A stretch of 58,421 nt of DNA, from NCBI GenBank assembly GCA_938083085.1, contig CALLKX010000033.1:1-58421 (forward strand), written 5' to 3'. The translations under genes and the position numbers were made by a program. Shown one piece after another: positions 40,252 through 48,967 of the stretch (positions are counted from its first letter, which is position 1; every line of letters begins with the position of its first letter). The DNA comes from an uncultured bacterium. Its GTDB lineage: Bacteria; Planctomycetota; UBA1135; GCA-002686595. The notes beneath the pieces were generated by a model. It searched no databases. It saw only the letters and a list, made by a program, of their open reading frames with translations, and was not told where the DNA came from.

Positions 40252-41853
40252 ATGTTGCCTCTGCTCACTCTCCTCTGGCTCGCATGCACCCCCGCTGCGC
40301 TGACACCCCAGGGGCCGGCCACTTCCGCTCCATCCCAGCCGCCCACCGGCTCCACGCCCGAGCCGCGACTGGAGACGTCCACCGGGGCCGACGCGGGCAA
40401 TGTCCTCCTACTCATCCTGGACGACGTCGGCAAGGACGCCATCGGCTGCTACCCCGGCGCCGCCATGGACGTGCGGACGCCGGTCATCGACGCCCTCGCC
40501 AAACGTGGGGTCCGCTTCGACCGCGCGTGGTCGAACCCCGCTTGTAGCCCAACAAGGGCGACGCTCCTCACGGGCCGCTTCGGCTTCCGCACCGGAGTCG
40601 GGAGCGTCAAGGCCCTCGCCGCGGGCGGCCTCCGACCGGAAGAGCTCACCATCGCCGAGACCCTCAGGGAGCGGCGGCCCGAGATCCGGACGGCTTTCCT
40701 CGGCAAGTGGCACCTGGGGCCAACCGAGGACCAGGGCCCGGCGGCCCAGGGGTTCGAGAGGTTTCGCGGTACCAGCGGCAACCTCAGAGAGAAGAGCGGC
40801 GCCAACGCCTACTTCGACTTCAAGGAGCGCACCGGGCTCTCCGTGGAGACCTCAAGTCGTCGCCGGTACGCGACGAGCGCCGTGGTCGATGACGCCCTCG
40901 AGGCCATCGTCGACTTCGATGACGACCCCTGGCTCGTGATCGCCTCCTTTCACGCCGGCCACACCCCCTTTCACGCGCCGCCCGCGGGGCTCCACCAACG
41001 CCCGCTGAAGGGGTCGCCACGAGCGAACGCACGGGCGCACTTCATGGCCATGGTCGATGCGCTCGACGCCGAGATCGGGCGCCTGCTCGCTGGCATCCCC
41101 GCGACCACCCTCGCGCGGACCCACGTCATCGTCCTCTCGGACAATGGCACCGCGAGCAAGGCGCAGCCCGAGGAGCGGGCCCTCCGCGTGGGAAAGGGTT
41201 CCCTGTTCGAGGACGGAATCTGCGTCCCGCTGATCGTCGCAGGACCAGCCATCAAGCGGCCGGGCCGCGGCTCGCGTGCGCTCGTCAATACAACCGACCT
41301 CCACAGCACCATCCATGTCTTGCTGGGCGCCGAACCAGCCCCCGAGGCCGTGGATTCACTCAGCTTCGCAGGCTCGCTGAGCGACGAGCCCAACGGAGCG
41401 CGGACCTGGACGTTTGCAGAGCGCTTTCAGCTCGATCCGCCCCCGGGTCGTTGGCCTGAGGTCGACCGGTACTCCATCAGCGACGGTCGCTTCAAGCTCA
41501 CCGTGGATGTCCTCGGCGGATCGAGACGGCTCCATGATCTCGACGCCGACCCCGAGGAGAGAATGAACCTCCTCAACACACCTCACCTCACCGAGGAGGC
41601 CGCCGCAGCCACGAACAAGCTCGAGCGGACGGTCCGGGAGACCCTTCAGCGGAGCGCCGCCATGAGCGCCCGCCGCGCCGGTGCCCCCAAGAACGCGGGC
41701 GCCGCAGGCGGCGGCATCGCTCCAGATTCAGGCCCTGATCAAGGTGAGTCCTCGCCGACCGGGGCCGGCCCCCCCGGCTCAGGCCCCCCCGGCTCTGGAG
41801 GCCCCGGCTCTGAAGACCGCGGTTCCGGGTCCAAAGAAGAGGGCGCACAATGA
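40252..41853 (+). CDS. Sulfatase, formylglycine type, with collagen-like tail
   Basis: 533 residues from ATG 40252, which begins MLPLLTLLWLACTP (signal, weak lipobox). The catalytic domain has N-V-L-L-L-I-L-D-D (Asp57-58) and C-S-P-T-R (Cys98-Arg102), LGKWHLGP and LSDNGTAS. The metal and formylglycine positions are all present. The last ~50 residues are a Gly/Pro/Ser-rich tail (GPPGSGPPGSGGPGS) of a type rare in sulfatases, possibly a flexible surface tether. The adjacent methyltransferase gene overlaps its stop (ATGA), an unusual partnership. The substrate cannot be predicted. Confidence 0.92.
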   Translation: MLPLLTLLWLACTPAALTPQGPATSAPSQPPTGSTPEPRLETSTGADAGNVLLLILDDVGKDAIGCYPGAAMDVRTPVIDALAKRGVRFDRAWSNPACSPTRATLLTGRFGFRTGVGSVKALAAGGLRPEELTIAETLRERRPEIRTAFLGKWHLGPTEDQGPAAQGFERFRGTSGNLREKSGANAYFDFKERTGLSVETSSRRRYATSAVVDDALEAIVDFDDDPWLVIASFHAGHTPFHAPPAGLHQRPLKGSPRANARAHFMAMVDALDAEIGRLLAGIPATTLARTHVIVLSDNGTASKAQPEERALRVGKGSLFEDGICVPLIVAGPAIKRPGRGSRALVNTTDLHSTIHVLLGAEPAPEAVDSLSFAGSLSDEPNGARTWTFAERFQLDPPPGRWPEVDRYSISDGRFKLTVDVLGGSRRLHDLDADPEERMNLLNTPHLTEEAAAATNKLERTVRETLQRSAAMSARRAGAPKNAGAAGGGIAPDSGPDQGESSPTGAGPPGSGPPGSGGPGSEDRGSGSKEEGAQ

Positions 41854-42533
41854 ACCCCAGCTGCTACGACGACTACGCAAAGGTCTTCGACCTCTACTCC
41901 AACGTTCATCTCTTCCCCCAGAACCTCCGCTTCATCGAGGTGGCCGCCGAGCTTCTCCAGCATGGAGACCGGGTCACCGACGTCGGAGGTGGGACCGGGA
42001 TGTTCACTGCTGAGCTCCTCGAACGGGTCCCGTGGGTCAACCTGACCTTCGTGGAGCCCTCGCCGCCCATGATGGAGATCGCCGCCACGCGTCTCCCGAT
42101 CTCTGCCGACCTAGTTCACGCGCCCCTCAATGGGGAACTGCTCGCACAGCTCCCGCCCCAGAAGCTCTTCCTCTTCCAGCGGTCCCTCTACAGCCTCCAC
42201 GGCACCATCGACCCCTACCGCAAGCTCGCCGTGGAGCTCGCAGCTCGCACGTTGGAGGGGGGACATGTCGCGATCTACGAGATGCCTGGCCCCTATGACA
42301 TGGAGCTCGCCTGGGAGTACTACTCGGTGAATCGCGAGGTCCTCGGGGTCACGGCAGAGGTCCTACTGGAGACCTGGCCGGTCATGGAGGCCGTCTTCCA
42401 GGAGTTCAACAGCGGGATCAGCGAAGGCCGTTACACCCTGTTCAACAGGAGCTCGCTAGACGACGTCTTTGGAGGCGCGGGCTTTCGGTGCACCTACGAG
42501 GAAGGCACGACCTTCGTCTACACGAAGGGGTGA
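41850..42533 (+). CDS. Class I SAM-dependent methyltransferase
   Basis: 227 residues with motif I D-V-G-G-G-T-G-M-F near residue 44, the acidic loop end TFVEPSPPMMEIA near 66, and LFLFQRSLYSLHGT near 103, matching small-molecule class I methyltransferases. It is cytoplasmic, with no signal. The ATG lies within the stop codon of the sulfatase gene (4-bp overlap), so the two are translationally coupled although one is exported and one is cytoplasmic. The acceptor is unknown. A possible explanation is modification of a precursor or a lipid-linked sugar acted on by the exported partner, but this is speculation. Confidence 0.85.
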   Translation: MNPSCYDDYAKVFDLYSNVHLFPQNLRFIEVAAELLQHGDRVTDVGGGTGMFTAELLERVPWVNLTFVEPSPPMMEIAATRLPISADLVHAPLNGELLAQLPPQKLFLFQRSLYSLHGTIDPYRKLAVELAARTLEGGHVAIYEMPGPYDMELAWEYYSVNREVLGVTAEVLLETWPVMEAVFQEFNSGISEGRYTLFNRSSLDDVFGGAGFRCTYEEGTTFVYTKG

Positions 42534-42561
42534 GGCCTCAGGGCGTCGAGCCCGGCGCCCG

Positions 42562-42601
42562 GGCGCGCCCGGACCGCAACAGGCGCGCCCGGACCGCAAC
42601 A
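42562..42601. repeat. Perfect 20-bp tandem duplication
   Basis: GGCGCGCCCGGACCGCAACA occurs twice in tandem and is followed by GGCGCGCC, the start of a third copy. It sits 28 bp after the methyltransferase stop, in the gap between convergent genes. Confidence 0.9.
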
Positions 42602-42656
42602 GGCGCGCCGCGCGCCGCCCCTCAAGCGGTCCCGCTCAGATCCAGTCAACGGGTGA

Positions 42657-45458
42657 TCAGAGACTCTCGAGGAACGCCAGCACGGCGCTCTTCTCCGGCG
42701 CGGTCAGGGCGCCGAAGGCCTGGCGGGAGGCATCGCCCTCTCCACCGTGCCAGAGGATCGCCTCTTCCAGGGTGCGCGCGCGACCGTCGTGCAGGTACGC
42801 CTCGCCACCGCTCACCCCGGCCGTCAGGCCAATGTTCCACAGCGGCGCCGTGCGCCACTCCGCGCCCTCGGCGTTGCCCTCCAGGAGGTTGGACGCGAGC
42901 CCCGGCCCCATGTCGTGGAGCAAGAGGTCGGTGTAGGCGTGGATCCGCTGGCTCCTTAGCTCGGAGCGCGGATGAAACGCCGTGGTCTCAAGGCTCGGAA
43001 CGTGACAGTCAGCGCAGCCAATGGAGCTGAACAGCAGCTCCCCTTGGAGCGCCGCCGGCTCGTCGAGGTCCCGACGCGCGCTCACGCCCAGGAGCGCCAC
43101 GTAGTCCGTGAGCTTGCCCAGATGATCCTCGGAGAGCTCCGCGCCGGAGGGGCCGCACCCCGCCTGCTGAGGGCCGCAGTCCGGGTCGGGATACACCGAG
43201 GTCATCACGCCGAGATCCGTGTTCAGCGCCGCGGCGACCTGGTGACGAACGCTCGCCTGGGAACCCTTCCAACCGAAGCGGCCGAGACGGGTGACGCCGG
43301 TCTCCGGGTCCGTCACGAGCCGCATCTTCCCGGAGATCCCGTCTCCGTCAGCGTCCGAGGGATCAGCAAGCGCCTCGATGGCGACCTCGGGGATGCTCTC
43401 CAGCAGCCCCATACCCACGAGCTGCGGTGCGATACGCACGCTGTAGTGGACCGGGGTCACCCCGAGGAACTGGATCACCGGCTCCCTGAGGCCCTGGACA
43501 TTATTCCAGCCCCCGAGGACCGCGAGCGCCTCCGGCGCCCCGGCCGTGTTTCGTGATTGCAGGACCGTGCCGAGCTGCGGGTGCGGAGCGCCGTTGGCGT
43601 CCCCCACATGGACCACGTAACTCGAGAGTTCCTGCCCGACCGCCGGTGGGAGCGCGCGGCCGTTACGGTCATGGCACGCCACGCAGGAGCGGTTGACGTA
43701 GTGACCGCCGAGCATGCCGGCGAGCTCGGTGAACGGCGGGTTGGCCGCGGTCTCGTCGTGGCTCCCGTCCCCGAAGTCGGTGTGGTGCACCCGGCGCCCC
43801 TCGACGAAGCGCTGGCCGTTGATGGGCGCCAGGTTCGGCGCCATCTGCATGAAGTGGTTGTCCGGCTCACCCGAGTACTGATACGGGAGCGTGGCTCCGC
43901 CGCCGCTCCATCCGTCGATCGGCATCGGGAACGAGTCCTCTCGCTCCGTGGACGGGTCGCCGAAGACCCCACGAGCCTCCCACGGGACGACACCCTGGCC
44001 CACGATGTAGAGGGTCGCCGTGCCGTAGTAGTTGTTGCGACCGCTGGGAACGCCGCTGAGGAACTGGCTCAGCTCGAACTCGAGCCGGTCCCCGACCTGG
44101 AGGGGAGCGCCGGTCTTCTGGTTGAAGTTCAGGCTCCTCGTGTAGTGGCGAACGTTGGACCCTGGGACGTTCTGGCTCGGCACGGGCGTCATCACCCCGT
44201 TGTTGTGGTATTCCGCCACCGTCCCGATTCCGCGATAGAAGAAGCGCAGCTCCGCCTCGAGCGGGCTGAGCTGCCACTGGGTCGCGACGTTGAACGTGAT
44301 GGTGTTCCCGCCCTTGCCGATCGTGTCCACGATCTCCACAGCTGCCGTCCGATGCTCCCAGTAGTGGTCCAGGTAATGGTCGTATTGCTGGAACTGGTCC
44401 TCGCGCGCATGTCGGTCTCGCGCCCGGTCCGCAAAGCGGGTGATCAGCGCCGCGGAAGTCTCCTCCTGAAGCGGGGGGTCGAGCTGCGTCGACGAGTCGT
44501 AGAGCGGCACCACGAGCTGCGTGAACGGCACCAACCACCACTGATTGCCGAGGCCCTGCCCACGGGTCTCGCCCGGCGCAGCGTCGCCGGAATAGAAGTA
44601 GAGCGGACGCCCCTCGTAAGACACCTGGGAAGAGCCGTCGGCGCGGACAATGCCGCCGAGGCCCGGGAGGCCAGAGGGGACACCGTCGGTGTAGAGAAGC
44701 GGGGGCCACACCGCCGCGCAGCCCCCGTTGCAGGCGCTCGCACCCGGCGCGGAGAGGTCCCCGTCGAAGACGTAGAGGGTGTGCCCTGCGAACGCCGAAT
44801 CAGGACCGCCCACAAGAATCCCGGCAGACGCCGAGACCTCGACCTCCGGGATGATGACCTCGCAGCCGGTGCTATCCACCGTCACCCCTGCCGGGGTCCC
44901 AAGGCATTGGTCGATGCTGTCATCCACACCGTCGCCGTCGAGGTCCATTGGACGCACCCCGAAGACCGCCATCTCCCAGATGCTGTATCCCCAGGCGTTC
45001 CCGACGCTGCGGGTCAACCCGTTCATCCGCACGAAGCGGTAGACGCCAGAAATACGGAAGCGGTCCAGGCGGTCACCAAAGACCCCACCCGAGCGAGAGG
45101 AGAGCGTTGTCCAGGTGACCCCATCGAGGGATCCGTCCACGGTGTACGTCGCCGCGTTCGCGGCCTCCCAGTGGATCTTCGTCCTCAACAGCGCGAACGG
45201 CGCGCCAAAGTCCAACACGAGCGAACTCGGATCCACCCCGTGGGCTGATTCCCAGCGCGTGGCGAGATCCCCATCGATCGCCAAAGAGGGACCGCCGGCG
45301 GCCCCCTGGGAGCTTGCCGTGGCGGAAGCGGCGAGCAGGCCTGGGAGAGCCCGCTGCCGAGCGATGGAAAACCCTCCAGCCTGCTGGGCAGCGGCCAGTG
45401 GCCCCATGAAGCAACAGGACAGAGCCGCGAGGACTGCGATCAGCTTGGCGTTATTCAC
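42657..45458 (-). CDS. Three-module di-heme oxidoreductase (F5/8C + COG4315 + DHOR)
   Basis: 933 residues with a signal peptide (MNNAKLIAVLAALSC, ending near AQQ). Residues about 30-165 are a discoidin-type (F5/8C-like) domain (LAIDGDLATRWESAHG, LVLDFGAPFALLRTKIHWEAAN). After DLDGDGVDDSIDQCLG, residues about 215-315 form a COG4315-like module with two Y-x-(F/Y)-x-x-D motifs (YVFDGD, YFYSGD). A region of unknown type (about 335-565) follows, then the di-heme oxidoreductase core with C-V-A-C-H (592-596) and C-A-D-C-H (815-819). Homologous DHORs transfer electrons from small thiols or aldehydes to the respiratory chain. Combining a carbohydrate-binding-like domain with two electron-transfer modules is unusual. 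Confidence 0.85.
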   Translation of the reverse strand: MNNAKLIAVLAALSCCFMGPLAAAQQAGGFSIARQRALPGLLAASATASSQGAAGGPSLAIDGDLATRWESAHGVDPSSLVLDFGAPFALLRTKIHWEAANAATYTVDGSLDGVTWTTLSSRSGGVFGDRLDRFRISGVYRFVRMNGLTRSVGNAWGYSIWEMAVFGVRPMDLDGDGVDDSIDQCLGTPAGVTVDSTGCEVIIPEVEVSASAGILVGGPDSAFAGHTLYVFDGDLSAPGASACNGGCAAVWPPLLYTDGVPSGLPGLGGIVRADGSSQVSYEGRPLYFYSGDAAPGETRGQGLGNQWWLVPFTQLVVPLYDSSTQLDPPLQEETSAALITRFADRARDRHAREDQFQQYDHYLDHYWEHRTAAVEIVDTIGKGGNTITFNVATQWQLSPLEAELRFFYRGIGTVAEYHNNGVMTPVPSQNVPGSNVRHYTRSLNFNQKTGAPLQVGDRLEFELSQFLSGVPSGRNNYYGTATLYIVGQGVVPWEARGVFGDPSTEREDSFPMPIDGWSGGGATLPYQYSGEPDNHFMQMAPNLAPINGQRFVEGRRVHHTDFGDGSHDETAANPPFTELAGMLGGHYVNRSCVACHDRNGRALPPAVGQELSSYVVHVGDANGAPHPQLGTVLQSRNTAGAPEALAVLGGWNNVQGLREPVIQFLGVTPVHYSVRIAPQLVGMGLLESIPEVAIEALADPSDADGDGISGKMRLVTDPETGVTRLGRFGWKGSQASVRHQVAAALNTDLGVMTSVYPDPDCGPQQAGCGPSGAELSEDHLGKLTDYVALLGVSARRDLDEPAALQGELLFSSIGCADCHVPSLETTAFHPRSELRSQRIHAYTDLLLHDMGPGLASNLLEGNAEGAEWRTAPLWNIGLTAGVSGGEAYLHDGRARTLEEAILWHGGEGDASRQAFGALTAPEKSAVLAFLESL

Positions 45459-45715
45459 CCTGCGAGCTTAGCCCGAAGGCTCCCGCAGGGCCAAGGTGGC
45501 GAAACGACGCACGGCAACTGCTCGACCCGGCGCGACGGTTCCCGCTCCGACTGAGACAGTGTCCAAGGGTTCCGTTATGCGACAACCCGAAGCAACAGAA
45601 GCCGGAATCACCCCCAAACCGAAAATTCAGGCCAGACTCAAAGGAGCCCGCGTGGCCACCCTTCGGCCTCGACGCCTCCCCCGAGCTCATCTCCAGCCTT
45701 CAAACGATCCCCCCC

Positions 45716-46831
45716 ATGCGCTTCCCCACCTTCATCCTCTCCGCAGCCGCTCTGGCAGCGGTCGCGCCGGCCCAGGTCGGCTCGCTCGCGCCCCGCGGGC
45801 TGACCGCCCAAGGAAACAACCTCGTCTTCATCAACGAGATCCGCACCGACCAGAACAGCTCGGACACCGACGAGTACTTCGAGCTTCTCGGGCTCGCCGG
45901 TGACAACCTCGACGGACTCACCTACCTCGTGATCGGTGACGGAGCGACGGGCTCCGGCACCATCGAGGCCGTCGTGGACCTCGCCGGGCAGGTCATTCCC
46001 GCCGACAGCACCTTCGTGGCCGCGGAGAGCTCATTCACCCTCGGCGTGCCCGACATGGTCACCTCCCTCAACTTCGAGAACGGCGACAACGTCACCCACG
46101 TGCTCGCCCTCGGGTTCACGGGCATGAATGGGATGGACCTTGACCTCGACGATGACGGGATCCTCGACGTCACCCCCTGGATCGTCGTCCTCGACGCCAT
46201 CTCCCTCGTGGCGAACCCGACCTCCGGCGATAAGTACTACGCCTCCACCCTCAACACTCCGCTCTCAACTGCGGTCGACGTCGGCCCGTCGGGGACCTTC
46301 GCTCCCGCTCACGTGTACCGCTGCACCGCTGGCGGCGCGACCCAGGACGTGCGGATGGGGGAGTTCTTCATCGACGGCCTCCGCCTGGACACCCCCGGCG
46401 ACCTCAACGCCTCCTGCGTGTACAACGCGTCGGCCTTCTGTGACCCGGGTTCCGAGAACTCAGTCAGCGCCACTGGGGGCAAGATGTCCCTCGAGGGCTC
46501 GCCCTTCATTTCGCGGAACGACGCGATTCTCGTCGCCGAGGACGTGCCGGACTTCTTCGGCGTCTTCGTCCAAGCAACAAGCACCGGCTCGCCGAACACG
46601 TCGCCCATCGGCGGGACCTTCTGCCTAGGCGGTGGCATCCAACGCCTGAACGGGATCGTTCTGCCGTCCGGTAACCGAGCAGAGTTCAGTCTCGACTTCA
46701 CCGATCCGGCCAACGCCGAGAGCGCGGCCATGTCTGGCGTGACCCTCTACTATCAGTTCTTCCACCGGGACACCTTCTTCCCGCAGGGCGGCAACTGGAC
46801 CAACGGCATCGCCGTGACCTGGGCTCCCTGA
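45716..46831 (+). CDS. Secreted lamin-tail-domain-like protein with the shared C-terminal module
   Basis: 371 residues with a clear signal peptide (MRFPTFILSAAALAAVAPAQ). Residues about 35-160 resemble an LTD/intermediate-filament-tail-like domain (VFINEIRTDQNSSDTDEYFELLGLAG, LDGLTYLVIGD, LSLDFTDP-type beta sheet), followed by a Ca-binding-looking DLDLDDDGILDVTPW segment. From Phe241 the C-terminal module begins FCDPGSENS and contains TFCLGGGIQR and Y-Y-Q-F-F-H-R-D, ending NWTNGIAVTW. The same pattern ends the protein at 17146-18582. A strong terminator follows the stop. Predicted to be a secreted or surface-attached protein. Confidence 0.82.
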   Translation: MRFPTFILSAAALAAVAPAQVGSLAPRGLTAQGNNLVFINEIRTDQNSSDTDEYFELLGLAGDNLDGLTYLVIGDGATGSGTIEAVVDLAGQVIPADSTFVAAESSFTLGVPDMVTSLNFENGDNVTHVLALGFTGMNGMDLDLDDDGILDVTPWIVVLDAISLVANPTSGDKYYASTLNTPLSTAVDVGPSGTFAPAHVYRCTAGGATQDVRMGEFFIDGLRLDTPGDLNASCVYNASAFCDPGSENSVSATGGKMSLEGSPFISRNDAILVAEDVPDFFGVFVQATSTGSPNTSPIGGTFCLGGGIQRLNGIVLPSGNRAEFSLDFTDPANAESAAMSGVTLYYQFFHRDTFFPQGGNWTNGIAVTWAP

Positions 46832-46857
46832 GCGAGCACCGGAGGCGGAGGCACTAC

Positions 46858-46900
46858 AGAGGGCGGGGGCTGCACGACGTGCAGCCCCCGCCCTCTTTTT
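46858..46900 (+). terminator. Strong Rho-independent terminator
   Basis: An 18-bp perfect stem (46858-46875 / 46879-46896) with a 3-nt loop is followed by TTTTT (46896-46900). It lies 27 bp after the stop of the LTD-like secreted protein gene and 65 bp before the end of the convergent gene, so it probably serves both. Confidence 0.92.
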
Positions 46901-46964
46901 GTGCCGCGCTCACGCACCGCTCCGTGAGCTCTTCCCGTTGCAGGCAGGGCCCCGTCGCCCCCTC

Positions 46965-47945
46965 TCAGCGGCCGCTCAACGCGACGTCCCATTCCGCCAG
47001 GTGGCTCTTCCACGCGACCATCGCGCCCGAGATGTTGCTGGTGATCAAGGGCAGGAACACGACCTCCGACAATTCAGCTGGACGCTGCAGCCACATGGCT
47101 CGCCAGACCGCCAGCCGGCCCGGGGCCGAGACGGGAGCCTGAGCCCCCAGGGTCCCCCGGCTGGCCGAACCCGCGAGGGCCGTTCGCAGCCGACGGGCCT
47201 CGTGGAGGCTGGCCACCTTGAGCCCCAGGGCCGTCATTTCGAGAGTCTCCCCGCCCGCCTCAAGCGCTCCAAACCCTGCCTGAAGGGCGACCTGTTCGCG
47301 ACAGAACGCGCGGTACATTTCGTCGGGATCGGGGGCCGAGAGGCTGGCTAGCGCGGACACAGCGGGCCTGGCCGCCCGCGCCCAGGACAGCGCCTCGTCG
47401 CCCACCACAATGGCAGTCATCAGCGTGATCAGATCCGGCGCCTGCTGCTCCATTCGGCGCGTCAACCGGAGGACACCGAGCACCTCCTCCGGGCTCCGAG
47501 AGATCATGTTCCCACCGACGCTCAACCAGAACTCCATGGCGGCTGTCGACCCTGTGGGTACCGGGCAGGACTCTCCAGACCCGATGGCGCGGAAGAGCCC
47601 ATCCACATCATCCGGTTCACGCGCCTTCGCCGCCGCCTGAAGGTCCGAGCCTTCCCAGGGCTCGCCGCCCCCTCCCACCTCCTCGAGCCCAAAGGTCGCC
47701 TCAAGCACAAAGGCCACCTCCGCGTCCCAGGCGGCCTCGATGAGCCTCCGCTCCTCGGCCGAGGCGCCGCCGACCAAGAGGGGGACGACCGCATAGATCG
47801 CCAACGACACGCCGGAGAAGGTGGCCGCGACGAGGGCCCATCGCGCCCACCTTGGACGAGGCGCCTTGGCGACCCTTGAGCCTGATGCCACCGTGGCAGC
47901 GAGAGGCGCTGGGGCGTCGGAAGGCGCTTGAGAGTCGGAAGACAT
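46965..47945 (-). CDS. Single-TM protein of unknown function
   Basis: 326 residues from ATG 47945 (upstream in-frame codons lack a convincing start). A short charged cytoplasmic N-terminus is followed by one hydrophobic helix (about residues 34-58, WALVAATFSGVSLAIYAVVPLLVGG), then an extracytoplasmic, alanine-rich, mostly helical region with several cysteines (SGESCPVP, FCREQVAL). No family recognised. Its neighbours are a convergent secreted protein gene and a divergent TIM-barrel gene, which give no hint of function. Confidence 0.65.
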   Translation of the reverse strand: MSSDSQAPSDAPAPLAATVASGSRVAKAPRPRWARWALVAATFSGVSLAIYAVVPLLVGGASAEERRLIEAAWDAEVAFVLEATFGLEEVGGGGEPWEGSDLQAAAKAREPDDVDGLFRAIGSGESCPVPTGSTAAMEFWLSVGGNMISRSPEEVLGVLRLTRRMEQQAPDLITLMTAIVVGDEALSWARAARPAVSALASLSAPDPDEMYRAFCREQVALQAGFGALEAGGETLEMTALGLKVASLHEARRLRTALAGSASRGTLGAQAPVSAPGRLAVWRAMWLQRPAELSEVVFLPLITSNISGAMVAWKSHLAEWDVALSGR

Positions 47946-48066
47946 AGGGGAAAAAAGGGAGGGACCGATGGCGAGCCCCGAGAAAGAGCAGCCTCGAATG
48001 CGAGGCAGATGAGCGTTCCCAGAAGGTGCTCCCAACGAGAGCATCAACGGACCCTAGAATCAGCCC

Positions 48067-48957
48067 ATGCACCTTTCCACCCACAACTGGATGCGCGCCG
48101 AACCCCTCGAGGTCACCCTCAAGCGGATCAAGCGCCTTGGCTTCGAGAGCATTGAGATCAGCGGCGAACCGGGGCAGTACCCCCCTGCGGAGTGCCTTCC
48201 GCTGCTCAAGCAGTACGGCATCCGATGCTGGGGAGCGGTCACCCTGACCCTCGGAGATCGCAACCTCGCCGCGAAGGATCCGGCCCAGCGCGCCGCGACC
48301 GTGGACTACATGCGCTCCCTCGTGGAGATGGTCCACCAGCTCGAGGGGCACGAGCTCACCGTGGTCCCCGCCACCGTCGGCAAGGTCACGCCCGAGGGGA
48401 CACCCGAGGAGGAGTGGAGCTGGGTGGTCGCGGGCCTGCAGGAGGTCTACGCGCTCGCAGAGGAGCGCGGCGTCCGCCTCGCCCTCGAGCCGCTCAACCG
48501 CTTCGAGACCTACTTCATGAACCGCGCCGATCAGGCGATGGCGCTCGCGGAGGCCGTGGGGCCCAACTGCGGCGTGTGCCTCGATGTCTTCCACATGAAC
48601 ATCGAGGAGAAGGACATGCTGGCCGCCGTGCGCGCCTCCAGCTCCCGGCTCGTGGACGTCCACGTGGCGGAGAACAACCGCCTCGCCCCTGGCATGGGCT
48701 CGGTGGACTGGACCTCCTTCGTCAAGACGCTGGACGAGATCGGCTACGACGGCGCCCTGACCATGGAGGCTGTGGCCCCGATCGACCGGACGCCGGTGTC
48801 GCCCTGGACCAACCAGGTGGAGCAGAACCCCGTGGACATCTCGCCCGAGCAGCTGAAGTTCATCGAGGACCACGGCTCCAGCCTGCTGAGCGAGGAGTAC
48901 TACACCATGCTCTACGAGCGGGCCTCCGAGACGCTGCTGCCGCTGATCCAGCGCTGA
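48067..48957 (+). CDS. TIM-barrel sugar-phosphate isomerase/epimerase family protein
   Basis: 296 residues, AP-endonuclease-2/xylose-isomerase-like TIM barrel. The metal site of ketose 3-epimerases is visible in order: Glu in LALEPLNRFE, Asp and His in CGVCLDVFHMN, His in DVHVAENNR and Glu in ALTMEAVAP. It is cytoplasmic, with no signal. Members epimerise or isomerise sugars in sugar-acid and polyol catabolism, but substrate choice cannot be read from the sequence. The VOC gene follows after 10 bp, suggesting an operon for catabolism of a sugar released by envelope hydrolases. Confidence 0.9.
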   Translation: MHLSTHNWMRAEPLEVTLKRIKRLGFESIEISGEPGQYPPAECLPLLKQYGIRCWGAVTLTLGDRNLAAKDPAQRAATVDYMRSLVEMVHQLEGHELTVVPATVGKVTPEGTPEEEWSWVVAGLQEVYALAEERGVRLALEPLNRFETYFMNRADQAMALAEAVGPNCGVCLDVFHMNIEEKDMLAAVRASSSRLVDVHVAENNRLAPGMGSVDWTSFVKTLDEIGYDGALTMEAVAPIDRTPVSPWTNQVEQNPVDISPEQLKFIEDHGSSLLSEEYYTMLYERASETLLPLIQR

Positions 48958-48967
48958 GCCAAGGGCC

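Noticed and set aside
43557..45248. 563-codon plus-strand frame opposite the di-heme oxidoreductase gene
   Set aside because: The minus-strand product has two CxxCH heme motifs and a signal peptide, whereas this frame lacks any domain.
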